A stretch of 64,000 bases of DNA from Timema cristinae (Eukaryota > Arthropoda > Insecta > Phasmatodea > Timematidae). A program made the translations under genes and the position numbers. Below the pieces are notes generated by a model. The model did not search any database. It was not told where the DNA came from and worked only from the letters and a program-made list of their open reading frames with translations. Below, in pieces: positions 44,701-55,734 of this stretch (the stretch's first letter is position 1; each line of letters opens with the position of its first letter). The stretch is taken from contig JBCFYV010011135.1 of the NCBI GenBank assembly GCA_039000515.1, positions 10,292,166 through 10,356,165 on the forward strand. The letters are read 5' to 3'.

Positions 44701-46193
44701 GTTACTAAAGCTACTAAATCAATTTTAATATATTCATTCACCAAGTCATACTATCTTCAGCTGTCACCTTTAATAAATATTATCAAACCCTATAGAATGA
44801 CTCAAATAATATAGTAAAATGTTATCAATGTTAATCGTAAGGAATTATATTTGAATTTTATAAACGGTTGTTCTAACCAAAATCAGGGTATATTTACTCT
44901 TCATAACATCCAAAAAGATTGAACTGGGAAGATAGCAATAAAAAGATGAAAACCTGAAACAAAGGTTCGCGAACGTTTGTCTTCTGCATCCTAAATGTTT
45001 TGAAGAATGTTTAGGAATGTTTCCATTTATTTTATTCAACTCTAATAGGTGGGCAATTTAGAAAAGGCTTCAATCTAGTCTTGTCCTGTTTGCCAGTGAC
45101 GAAGAGTTCGGGATTTGAATCCCGGCAGTTTATACGTAGATGCTTTATTCTTTAATAGACTTTCAGTGTTTATCACGTAAATGCTTGTTAACTGCATATT
45201 AATAAATTCTATCTTTCTTACCCCGACCTCTTTAGAAAATATATCCAGATAGTTTTGACGGTTAAAATGTTGTAGGTCACGTAAAATAGCACGGAAAAGT
45301 GGCCGAGCGGTCTAAGAACTAAAAGAACTAAGCCCTAAATGAAAATCTTCCATGGAATCTAATAGGCCCTATTTAAAAAAATTCAAATATGAGCAAGCAA
45401 AGTTCTGCACAAGAAAATATACTGTTGTCGATTTTTTTAGGACATGAATATTGTGATTTCTTTGGTAGATCATAGTGCTTACATTAAAAATATAAATACA
45501 ATTTTAAACTATATAATACAGTTTAAAATTCAAAAGAGTTAAAACTTTACTTTGTAGCTACAATTTTAATATACTAGCTACTAAAATTTTTAATGAAACA
45601 AAATTGTGTACAAATTATTTTTAAAATGTGATGGGATTGTCAACGCTAGAAATCTAAAATTCGATACTACCTTATTAATTTGAAGCAACCGCTGTCACAT
45701 GCTAGTAATTTAAAATGGGCTGTGAAAAGGTTACTCTAGGAAAGATGCGTGAGCTAAGCTAGGCTCAGGCCGCCCCCATCAGTTCTTGACACTTTCAAGG
45801 AATACAGAGATTAACCGGCTGACAGGATTCTAACAGCACTGTACACTTAACGTCTTCCCCTTTGTACTTTTTTTTCCATAGCAATGTTCGAAATAACAAT
45901 ACCTACTCACTGGTGAAACTATCGACACCTGCTGGTGAGCATAGCAACTATGATTCAACCCAACCCTCACTCTTCAAAACTGAATAGTTAGGCTAGTAGA
46001 CAACCTAGACGGTTATTTCAGTGGCGTCCAGCCGTGACCACCCTTATCTATGGTTTATGGACCAACTAATACTGATATAAATTTACGTCACAGCACTTGA
46101 GAGGAAATTGCTCTGCCAACATTTTAACTTTCAATGAATTAATGTATCCGTTTAATATCTATATGTGCTATCTGTGAACTGTGGTTGTTCAAA
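41701..46193. other. Intergenic stretch before gene B
   Basis: AT-rich. It holds an S1-like SINE on the reverse strand at about 43750-43940, and several copies of a short dispersed motif (CATATGATCTACAGCTATCAC, followed by ATAGATAT..ATCAATAACTAT) near 42885, 44265 and 44745 that also occurs in gene B intron 1. The open frames 42213-42509 and 44397-44648 have no recognisable domain. Around 45880-45990 CCATAGCAA-type motifs occur, including a palindromic CATAGCAACTATG, in a likely promoter region. Confidence 0.4.
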
Positions 46194-46307
46194 ATGGAAA
46201 CTTGTAATATTTCTCTCGTGAAGCAGGAAATTGTTGAACTTATCAAGACAGAACCTGAGAATAAAGATGAGTTTGATATGTGTGGACAATCAGGAATAAA
46301 AACTGAG
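46194..46307 (+). CDS. Gene B exon 1 (zinc-knuckle repeat protein)
   Basis: Thirty-eight codons, METCNISLVKQEIVELIKTEP..., ending IKTE before a GTAAGA donor, phase 0. Three SUMO-consensus sites (VKQE, IKTE, IKTE), one in a KTEPE context. ATG context CAAAATGG is good. It parallels gene A exon 1 in size, acidity and motif content, so the genes look like paralogs. Confidence 0.72.
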
Positions 46308-49300
46308 GTAAGATATCAAATATTTTCCCTATAGGGAATTGAAAGTAAATGATAGCTAAGGCTACTACTTTTTTGGCTAAAATAAATAAAATAGTTCTTC
46401 ATTAGATTTGTTTGTAGTATAGTGTTCTACACAAAATAATACTGTTCTTGAATACTTGTCATAAGCAAAAAAAAAAAAGATATATATATATATGTGTGGT
46501 ATGAACCTAAGAACTGTACCTTTTGAACTTGGCCTCTGGGGAGTGGAAGTAATGAGATTTTATAGAAAAAAAATCTTTTTTGGCTAAAATAAATAAAACA
46601 GTCCTCCAGTAGATTCGTTTAAAGTTTAGCTTCCTACATACAAATTAAACTGTTCTTGAATATTTGACATATATCATAAACAAAGCATAATAGTATTCTG
46701 TGGGGACGCATTCAAAGAACCATACATTTTAGATGTATTTTTCTCTCTATAAACCCCAAAAATCTCAAAAATGTATACTATCAGTACACCCAAAAAATTC
46801 TGTGAGTCCCGTGATACCAAATTAAAAACTATTCGAAACATTGCTTTAGTGAAATCATAAAAATATAACTCACCCAAACTAGAAAGGAACAATTAATATT
46901 AATGAAAAATCTGCGTTACTTGAATATGGTAGAGCTGATTATTGCTTGATAATCTTCTTCATCGACCACAATCTCACTTGTACAACAGATAGAATCTTTA
47001 AAATGGTTATCTTTTCTGTTCGACCTTAAACACTCCTACACATTCACTAATGATTTTACATCCAACAAAATCACAAAAGGATGTATTAGACCTGAATTAA
47101 AACATAATAAAAATTATAACGAGAACAGATACACCCTGTAACTCACTCATCTGAAAGTCAAATATTAAAATAAAATAATATATTTTAAAGCTAAATAATG
47201 TGCAAATATAAAATTAAGGCAACTTTCCAAATTAGCGTAACTTAACATTCAAAATTTCCTAATAAATTACTATCTCAATTAGTATTAAGAAAATAAACAA
47301 TTTCACTTCATATTATAAAATAACCTCATACCGTACGGGATCATGGAACAACCATGTGTTATTAGTATGTTTACGTTTCGACTCTGATTTTATTGAGATT
47401 TCCAAAAGATGTGACAGAATAATTTCAAATGACTATAGTACCTGAATCTTACTATTGAATTTTCAGCCTCTTTAAAATTAAACTTATAAAATTGTTTGCT
47501 TTGTTTTATTGCAATTTATTACTATCGCACACTTAAGAACAATACCAATATTTATAATTTTTATAATTTTGATTAACCAGCATACAGCGAAATAACAGAC
47601 ATATAAACTTAAATATTGACAAACTTGTGGATTGAATAGTATTCATTTTATATTTTAAAACCCTGTCTATCTACTCGGCCCATACTCATATGTTATATGT
47701 ACCAATAACGCTAATATATTAGGGACGAGGGAGGTTTAGTTTTGATGAGGTGTACTGTACCGTCATTTGCTCTAGTCAAGGTGGAAACCATTTAAGAAAT
47801 AACTAATCCCAGGACATCCGAGTGTGATTTTAACCAAAATACCCCTTGTGATCTGTAGTCTAGTGGATTAAGGGATTGACACATTAGACCATGCGGTCAC
47901 CGAAACAGGTTCCTGTTTCGTTGGGTAATTATTATTTTTATGTCTTAATCGCAACAGCAAAAAGTAATTACATCGATTCAACATATTAGTTTGTAAATGT
48001 AAGTTTAACATTAAATGTAATATTTTGAATTTAAAAAAAATAGCATCAATATCACAAATCAGATATAATATGGGTAGAGCTACCAAAGTCGATTTTAAAA
48101 AAAGGCCATAAATGCCCGATATGTTTAGAATTGTTCACAAAAATAAAATAACATATTCTTATGCATCAAAGTGATATTGTATTTATTGTTTAAAAACCTT
48201 TTTTATATGAAATCTGTAAAAGACCTTGCTCTCCCGTTGATTAAGTATTTAGCTTTTGGTTTCATTTTTTTTTATTTAATAGTGTGAACCAAAACAAAGA
48301 AGAGAGTTAAGCTATGAGTAAGGAATTCCTCTGAGCACTGGATGATTTCTGTACAACTTAGCGCGAAAATGATCTCCCACTTAGCTAAGCCAAAGGTTCT
48401 CAGCTCGATCCACTTGTTTAGTGATTATTTTGAACTATGAACTATTGAACTATTTTGAAATAGATGTTAATGACGTGTATATCCGTATACCATGATCGTT
48501 TCTAACTTCACATAAAGTATATACTATAGTTTATCTTTACCATTGTTTGCTCCATGTAAGGAGAGCCTACTCCTACAACTCTTTCAGTAAGTATGGGTTT
48601 GTGGAGTGAAAAGTTTCACCAAACTATCTTATGAGCTGAGCTTACAGTTACAGTGAACTACATGTATCTAATAGATCCGGGGTTTCTTGTTGACCTCTGT
48701 ACGGGGTTTGATGTTCTGCTGATTGTTGCATTTTCATGGTCCATCTTTTTAAATAGCCAATGGCTTTGTAAAGGAAATATTAAGCTGCACTCATATTTTA
48801 ATATGCAGAAACTCATATGCCATCTATAAAGGTGAGTAGATCTGCTTTCACATATCATATATTAATTCATGTGATCTACTGCTGTCACTTTTATAGATAT
48901 CATGATAATTATTACAAAACACTTCACAAAAATATAGAAATAATATGATTTTTTTAAATTTAGCCTTAAGTTTTGACTATAGATTGCTATTTTATGACCA
49001 CAAATATAAATGTGTAAATAGAAAGTACGTATTTGTACTATATAAATAAAGCTAGATCAAAATATTAAGCATAAAACGCTGTTTTATAAGCAGCTCCCAA
49101 GGAACCACTTGATATTTTATTTTAAATATAACTTGACTCTTACATAAATTATAGCATTTGGACTCTGATTTTTGAAACTTTTTCTTGTTTGCGGAACATG
49201 TTAACTATAAATTCAACTTGTAACATATTTGTGTATTGGTATATCCTTTGCATTATTAACATATTTAATTTGTATTAGTAAATGTATGTTGTTTTTTTAA

Positions 49301-49309
49301 TTCTATAAG
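46308..49309. other. Gene B intron 1, repeat-rich
   Basis: Two direct copies of a half-MITE (TTTTTTGGCTAAAATAAATAAAA, then ..CTGTTCTTGAATA.TTG) occur at about 46370-46470 and 46575-46675, related to the palindromic MITEs at 7-8.5 kb. An S1 SINE on the reverse strand lies at about 47660-47905, and an S3-like tRNA head at 48335-48425. The segment from about 48100 to 49070 is repeated, diverged, at 55735-56690. Confidence 0.55.
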
Positions 49310-49432
49310 GATTCCAATTTGGTGGGAGATTTTAAAGATACCATAAATTATGAAACACACAGTTTTCACACCACAAACGGGGAAATGAAATCTCCGTGGG
49401 ATGGATTTCTTCCAATCAAAGAACAAATTAAG
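49310..49432 (+). CDS. Gene B exon 2
   Basis: Forty-one codons between TTCTATAAG and a GTAGAT donor, phase 0 at both ends. Encodes DSNLVGDFKDTINYE... and ends FLPIKEQIK. The PIKE..I end recalls PPIKEELP of gene A exon 2. No domain. Its counterpart is missing from the duplicated copy of the surrounding introns at 55.7-60.9 kb. Confidence 0.7.
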
Positions 49433-51490
49433 GTAGATACTCTATCCATTAAATTCTTAGTATATAATTTATTGCTAGAAAAATAGCCCTTTAAAACCGT
49501 ACTAAGGAATTGTATAATAATTAATAATAGTTGGAAAACTTTTGAAAATATTTAGATACACAACGGAATATAATTATTTTTACTGGAAATATATAGCATT
49601 GTAATGTCAAAATTATAAATTATTTAATAAGATCTTCAAAAAAAGTCTAGGATATTGAAATAATATATTTTAAAAGGATTTTTTGTTACATATCTCGAAA
49701 TACATTATAGTTAATTTTTTACATACCAGCATTAATATTTAGTCCATTAAAATTGAAAACAAAAAAATTCATTTTTTAGTTTTTAAATAAAAATTAGGGA
49801 ATATTTATTTAAGTTCATCAGATTACTGAAATATTTATATATTTCTCAAAAATATCTATAACATTTGACCTATAACTTTAAATATAAATTTTATTCTCTT
49901 AGTTAAGATATAATAAAATTAAGTACTATTTTAACAAAATTTCAAATTTGTTATTTCAATAGTATTTTGCAAATAAAGCAGTCTCTTTAACTTGAGACAA
50001 TCAAGAATTATAAGCACTATAACCTTCAAATAACAATGTACAAAATAGAAAGAGAGAAAAGAAAATTAATAGTTTGCCATGTGGGGGTCTCTTGTTTATT
50101 TTATGACAACACTTCCCCTCTTCCACTGACTCTTATAAACAGCCACTCTACTATTTTCTTCTAGATCACATAGGCAGTATTTTCCTGATTCTCTTTTTAG
50201 ATAAACATACATTTCTACATAGTCTTTTAAACTAAATGATGGTAAAAAGATTTCTACCGACTAATTATTATTATTATTATTAGCACCGCGTCTTACTACC
50301 CATTCGGGTTATACGCACTTACGCTAATGTGTAATGGTAGGGTGATTGTGAGATGAAATGAAGGACCTACAGTTTAACGTGGAATCCGAACCACGGTGGT
50401 GACTTGGCATTCCTCACATTCACAAGATGTCTTGTCAGAGGTGAAGGAAGGGTTTGGTAATCAGTACCGACTAATTGCGTGTCTTTATGGACTGGTGGGA
50501 TGCAATGTTGAGTCATGTGGCTTACAGATAGGACTGTAGGGTAAGAGCTAATAAGGAGTACAGGATTTACATGCAAAGTCTGCCAAGTCAACAATACTTT
50601 GTACCACAAGTAGTATGGCGTGTTTAATGTGTATAAGAAAGGTCACCTATAGACATAATCTTGTATTGCCTTATAAATAGGTACATTAATATAATTTTCA
50701 GCTTCTGCTAGGGTATAGTAATGGAACCCAATGTTCCATGGAGAAACTTATGTGTACGAAGGTTAATATGAGAAATGTGTTTATTTGTTTGCTTATTTCC
50801 TTAGTTCTTTTCTTATACTCTGAATAGGTACACTTTTTTATATATTTGCATTGTGCCAAACTCACAAATATATAAATATTTTTAAAGTTGGTTTGGTAAT
50901 ATTTTCTATCTCTCGTGTCTTTTTTCCTGCACCAAAAATTCCCTATTTCTTCCTGATACTTTGGGTTCATACCTACCTTGGTCGTAACAAACTTCTAGAT
51001 GCATCTATTCAAGATTTAATAATCATCTCAAGTTGAAGTTTTTTCTGTATTTTAATTCAAAGATTAAAATTATTCCCAGAGGTAAAAACCCAGGGGAAGT
51101 CAAATCTTGGCTTTGGGGTGTAAGTTCAACAGAATCACTTCGACCTATACAATCACCATAAGGTGGTAGCATTTAATGCGATTTAACCTTTGAATACTTG
51201 TAGTCTTCTTTCATTATGCGGGTTCAAAATTTTATTAGTCATGATTATGCTGCAATGTTTTCCCAATAGAGTTAGTTCTAATTATTTAGGAGCCCCAAAT
51301 ACCAAGCTACTTTACTTAACCCTGTATAATACTGATAGGTTTACCTTTCAGCAATCTGTGAAATACACACACACACACACCTTGAATGTAATATTTACTT
51401 CATACTGATGCAATCACGTTACATATGATATATATGCGACCCATTTTGTTTGACTTTAATGAGAACTGTTTATTTGTGCTGTATCTGTAG
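49433..51490. other. Gene B intron 2, containing a dated SINE insertion
   Basis: 49840-50720 is repeated at about 60205-60890. It holds the S2 SINE listed separately and an (AC)n run at about 51366-51381. No other gene. Confidence 0.55.
50267..50464 (-). repeat. SINE family S2, truncated, with perfect target duplication
   Basis: TACCGACTAATT is present at 50255-50266 and 50465-50476, flanking a (TTA)n tail and an S2 body that stops before the tRNA head. The duplicated copy of this intron near 60630 has a single CTACTTACTAATTGCG, the empty site, so the SINE arrived after the duplication or only in this copy. Confidence 0.85.
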
Positions 51491-51613
51491 GATGAGTCTG
51501 ACAACTCGAATTATGTTGATGACATTGTGAAGACTGAGATTAAGTTATATGATTCCTCTTTCGGAATTATGAACTCGAACATAGACCACTTCACCCCGGT
51601 GGACAAATCTGAG
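51491..51613 (+). CDS. Gene B exon 3
   Basis: Forty-one codons after a CTGTATCTGTAG acceptor, ending before GTATTT, phase 0. Encodes DESDNSNYVDDIVKTEIKLYD... and ends TPVDKSE. Acidic, one SUMO-consensus site (VKTE). A truncated S1 SINE body follows in intron 3 at about 51640-51770. Confidence 0.7.
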
Positions 51614-52438
51614 GTATTTAGCTATAATTTTAACTTTATTTTTTAGTACGGCGTCTTAATAATCGTTCGAGTCATACACCTATGTACCAAATATGCTAAT
51701 GACTTTTAGGATCGGGAAGGTTATATTTTAAGGAACCATACCCGCATTGGCATGGAAAATCATTTTGGAAAAGTTGAAACATATAATATACTACTTCTGG
51801 TTTCACACATATTTATTTTGTAGTTCTTATTAGTATATTATTGAAATCACAAATAAGTATAAAATCACGATTAAATATTTCTATTTTATGAAAACCATTT
51901 TATTAGAAATTCCTTTTAATTCCTTAAAGTTATAAAATGATCATTTTACCTGTAATTACAAGATAAAAAGTTGCACACACAAAAAAAATTGTAATTAATG
52001 ACCATACTTAATTGTCCGTTTAGACATTTGCTGTGGTATCACTCTGGAGCATTGGTACGCTAAACCAAAAGTCAAACAGTTCTAGGTTGTGTTCATGTCT
52101 AATTTGTCAACCAATTTAAAATATGTGAAGTCCCGTCTTTGGGGCGTAATTAACGCGCTACTATCATGTTCAACTAATCTTCCAAGGACGTGGAAATCGA
52201 GGTTATAATTTTGAACGATTAAACTGGAGGTGGTTTTTCATCTATGGTTTTCCACTTTCCCTCGATACAAATCTGGGTTCACTTCCGCTATATTCAACCT
52301 TCCCGATTCTTAACCGATTAGCGTAATTAAGCGTACAGCCTGAAAGAGTATTAATACGTGGTGCTATAATTTAATTTGATATATATTTTTTTAATATTTG
52401 AATCATATCTTTATTATTTGGTCCAATCGTGCTTGCAG
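51614..52438. other. Gene B intron 3, with SINE copies
   Basis: A truncated S1 body (reverse) lies at about 51640-51770, and a longer S1 copy in the forward direction at about 52130-52365 (GCTACTATCATG head remnant, ATGGTTTTCCACTTTCCCTC, TAGCGTAATTAAGCGTAC). The intron ends GTGCTTGCAG. Confidence 0.5.
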
Positions 52439-53854
52439 ATTAAACTGGAACAAGGTCAAGCTACATTGTCAAGTGAAATATTACAGTCAAACATACTTGC
52501 ACAAACAATCTTTGATTTTAATTCGAATAATGAATGTGTTAATGAGATTGAAGATTTATCTTTTAATGCCCTACACAAGAAAGCAAAGTGCAGGAACCCT
52601 TTACTAAAAATATCATGTTGTGAATCAAAGGAAAAATTTGCAATAGAATATAAAACATCTTTTTTAAATACCAATCAAACAAAATATTGTAAAGAACATC
52701 AAGGTGCGTTTAATGAAAGTGTATATAAAATACAAGCTTTTTCAGATAATCAGTTAACAGGTGAAGAATTTAAAGATACTATAGAAATCATATCAAGTAA
52801 ACATCCTAAACTTGGAGGATTTTGTGTATCAACTGAAGCAACTGAGACTAAATACAAATTGGAAATTGATTCTAAGAAAGGAGGAAATGGTATTGCAGAT
52901 GGAAAGAGATGGATATGTAAAACTAAAAATTGTACTAAGTATGCTCTGAAAGGAGGAATTTGTTTTTCTCATGGAGGGGGAAAGAAATGTAAAACTGAAA
53001 TTTGTAGTAAGTATGCTCTGAAAGGAGGACATTGTTTTGCACATGGAGGTGGAAGGAAATGTAAAACTGAAAACTGTACTAAAGCTGCTCAGGTAGGAGG
53101 ACATTGTATTGCACATGGAGGGGGTAGTAAATGCAAAAGTGAAAATTGTACAAAGTTTGTTGTTAAAGGAGGACATTGTATGTCACATGGAGGAAGAGGT
53201 AAATGTTTTTCTGAAAATTGTACTAAGTTTGCTGTGAAAGAAGGACAATGTTTTGCACATGGAGGAGGAAAAAAATGTAAAACTGAAAATTGTACAAAGT
53301 TTGCAATGAAAGCCGGGTATTGTATTGCACATGGAGGGGGAAGGAATTGTAAAACTGAAAACTGTATTAAAAGGGCTCAGGTGGGTGGACATTGTTTTGC
53401 ACATGGAGGAGGAAGAAAATGTAAAACTGAAGATTGTTCCAAGTCAGCTAAGGTAGGAGGACATTGTTTTGCTCATGGAGGAGGAAGGAAATGTAAAACT
53501 GAAATTTGTGGTAAGTATGCTCTGAAAGGAGGACATTGTTTTGCACATGGAGGGGGTCGTAAATGTAAAACTGAAAATTGTACCAAGTCAGCTAACGTAG
53601 GAGGACACTGTGTTGCACATGGAGGAGGAAGTAAATGTAAAACTGAAAAATGTACTAAACTTGCTTCTAAAGGAGGATATTGTTTTCAACATGGAGGGGG
53701 TAGGAAATGTAAGTATGATAATTGTTTTAAGTCGGCTCATGTAAGAGGACATTGTATTGTTCATGGAGGGAGAAGATTATGTAAAACAAATAATTGTATC
53801 AAGTGGGCTCTTAAGGGAGGAAATTGTTTTGCACATGGAGGAGGGAGGAAATGA
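52439..53854 (+). CDS. Gene B exon 4: WRKY19-like zinc-knuckle repeat array
   Basis: 471 codons plus a TGA at 53852; with exons 1-3 the product is 591 residues. The first 159 codons open with a SUMO-consensus site (IKLE), are otherwise mixed, and include a Cys-rich patch (CRNP..ISCCES) and a YC-x2-H (KYCKEHQG) that parallels EQYCTSH at the start of the gene A array. Exactly 13 units of 24 residues (72 bases) follow from 52916: C-K-T-E-N-C-x-K-x-A-x3-G-H-C-x2-H-G-G-G-R-K. All 13 keep the CCCH ligands. Units 2 and 9 are nearly identical, as are 3 and 10 in part, pointing to a seven-unit block duplication. The stop is a unit Cys codon turned TGA. Role unknown. Confidence 0.82.
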   Translation: MKLEQGQATLSSEILQSNILAQTIFDFNSNNECVNEIEDLSFNALHKKAKCRNPLLKISCCESKEKFAIEYKTSFLNTNQTKYCKEHQGAFNESVYKIQAFSDNQLTGEEFKDTIEIISSKHPKLGGFCVSTEATETKYKLEIDSKKGGNGIADGKRWICKTKNCTKYALKGGICFSHGGGKKCKTEICSKYALKGGHCFAHGGGRKCKTENCTKAAQVGGHCIAHGGGSKCKSENCTKFVVKGGHCMSHGGRGKCFSENCTKFAVKEGQCFAHGGGKKCKTENCTKFAMKAGYCIAHGGGRNCKTENCIKRAQVGGHCFAHGGGRKCKTEDCSKSAKVGGHCFAHGGGRKCKTEICGKYALKGGHCFAHGGGRKCKTENCTKSANVGGHCVAHGGGSKCKTEKCTKLASKGGYCFQHGGGRKCKYDNCFKSAHVRGHCIVHGGRRLCKTNNCIKWALKGGNCFAHGGGRK

Positions 53855-54780
53855 ACAACTGAAGATTGTAGTAAGAAGGCTCAGGTAGGAGGACATTGTT
53901 TTGATCATTGTTGAGGAATGAAATGTATAATTGATAATTGTACTAAGTCCGTTAAGGTAGGAGGTCATTTCTTTTCACCTGGAGGAGGAAAGTTATGTAA
54001 AACTTATAATAGTACTAAGTCAAATCTGTTAGGAGGATAATGTATAGCACATGGAATGGTTAGATAATGTAAATATGAAAATTGTCTCAAGAAGGCTTTG
54101 AAAGGTTCCACATGCAGGAAGAATAAAATGTAAAACCGAAAATTGTGTTAAGAATTCTTACATAGGAGGACATTGTAAAGCACAGGGTGGAAGAAGGAAA
54201 TTTAAAACTGAAAATTGTTTTAGAAAAGTAATGTAGGAGGGCATTGTAAAATACACGGAGGGGAAAGGATATGTAAAACTTTCAATTTATTAAGACATCA
54301 CTGGTAGGAAGACATTGTTTTGCACATGGAGGAGAAAATAAATGTAAGATACTAAATTGTACTAAGAAGCCTCAGGTAGAAAGACTTGTAAGTCATATGG
54401 AGGGAGGAGGATATGTAAAACAAAAAATTGTATTAAGACTCAGTGTAGAGGTTATGTACTGCACATGGAGAAATGTAAACTGAATATTGTGGCACATATT
54501 CTTTGCAAGGAGGAAATTTGTTTTGAACATGGAGGAGGAATAAATAATGTAAAACTGAAAATTATACTAAGAAATATAAGGGAAGAAAACATTGTATTGA
54601 ACATGGTGGGGGCAACAGATGAAAAATTAAAAATGGACCTAAATTTCCTTTGAAATAAAGACATAAGAGGGTTGTTTTGAACTTCTGAGAAGAAGAAAAT
54701 GTAATACCTAAAAATGTATTCTAAATAATGTCAAAGAGGAGTATGTTGCCATATCATGAAGGAGTTAAAAAATATATCTC
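53855..54780 (+). pseudogene. Decaying 3' continuation of the gene B array
   Basis: The 72-base unit continues for about twelve more diverged copies, with in-frame stops from 53906 on, frameshifts (for example near 54100 and 54235), and loss of HGG and Cys codons rising toward the 3' end. The open frame 54465-54653 is part of this debris. It mirrors the tail of gene A and would be transcribed as 3' UTR. Confidence 0.75.
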
Positions 54781-54897
54781 AATTATTATTATGAAGACTG
54801 GTCACTAAAAAAGAAATTAAATTTTATTGAAGATGATTCAAACGTTAATTGTTTCGGTACTATCCTTGTTATGTATTTGTATTATACACATATTTTT

Positions 54898-54903
54898 AAT
54901 AAA
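54898..54903 (+). terminator. Candidate poly(A) signal of gene B
   Basis: AATAAA in TTTTTAATAAAGTAAG, about 1.04 kb past the stop and just beyond the decayed array. It is the first such hexamer after the array that I noticed. Confidence 0.35.
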
Positions 54904-55098
54904 GTAAGCTTAACGAGGAAGTTATAATATAGTATAAATGTATCTATAATGAGTAGAGGTTAGGGGAGAACCAATTAGTAAAAACCACTCTTTCTACACA
55001 CAGATTGAATTAGAATCTCTATTTTTCCATCAGAAATATGACTTGAGGAAAAGGACAACTGGAGTACTTATAATGTTGTATTAATCATATTCTGAAAA

Positions 55099-55672
55099 TT
55101 GAAAAATTACTCCAGGATACGGAAATAGAACCTGGGACTTTTGGCTTAATACGCGAATACTCTAACCACTGAGCTCTCCAGGAATCGTCCCGTGCCCAGT
55201 ATCGTTCTTCACACATATTTTAAGGCAGAGTCTACGATAGACATGCGGAAATCGTCCGCTACAAATGTGTTATTTTATTAATATCATGAGCTATCAGATA
55301 ACGCAGTTATATTCGACTCGGTAGTTGGTTAATGCTGCCACTTATGCAATCAAATAATAACATAAATAAAATCTTCGGCTATCTTAATCTTAAATAAACG
55401 ATTTCTTACAGTTGTAATAATTGTACAAGGGTCAGCAATAAGCCAACTACCGAGTCGAAGGTAGCTGCGTTATCTGATGGCTCTTGATCTTAATAAGATC
55501 ACATATTTGCAACCGACGATTTCCGCTTGTCCATCATAGACTCTGCCTTAAAATATGAGTGAAGAATGACGCTGAGCATGGGACGATTCCTGGATAGCTC
55601 AGTGGTAAGAGCTTTGGCGTACTAAGCCAAAGATCCCGAGTTCAATTCCCGTGTACAGGTGTCATTTTTCAA
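55099..55672. mobile_element. Foldback element with tRNA-like ends
   Basis: Arms of roughly 230 bases (55099-55332 and 55440-55672) are diverged inverted repeats around an about 105-base loop. Both outer ends carry a tRNA-like head reading outward. The right one is best: TGGATAGCTCAGTGGTAAGAG, TTGGCGTACTAAGCCAA (anticodon-arm-like), GAGTTCAATTCCC. The inner arm parts share GACTCGGTAGTTGG.T and TTTAAGGCAGAGTCTA. The same arm is what the hAT element at 18.03 kb entered. Confidence 0.6.
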
Positions 55673-55734
55673 CTTTAAGAAAATAATTTATATTATTGGT
55701 AGAAATTTCAATTTTTTTTTTTTAAATGAAACAT

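Noticed and set aside
55592..55656. Possible tRNA gene
   Set aside because: A and B boxes and an anticodon-like arm are present, but the T stem pairs poorly, no acceptor stem closes, and the same head is repeated in inverted form at 55.15 kb. It is a SINE/foldback head.
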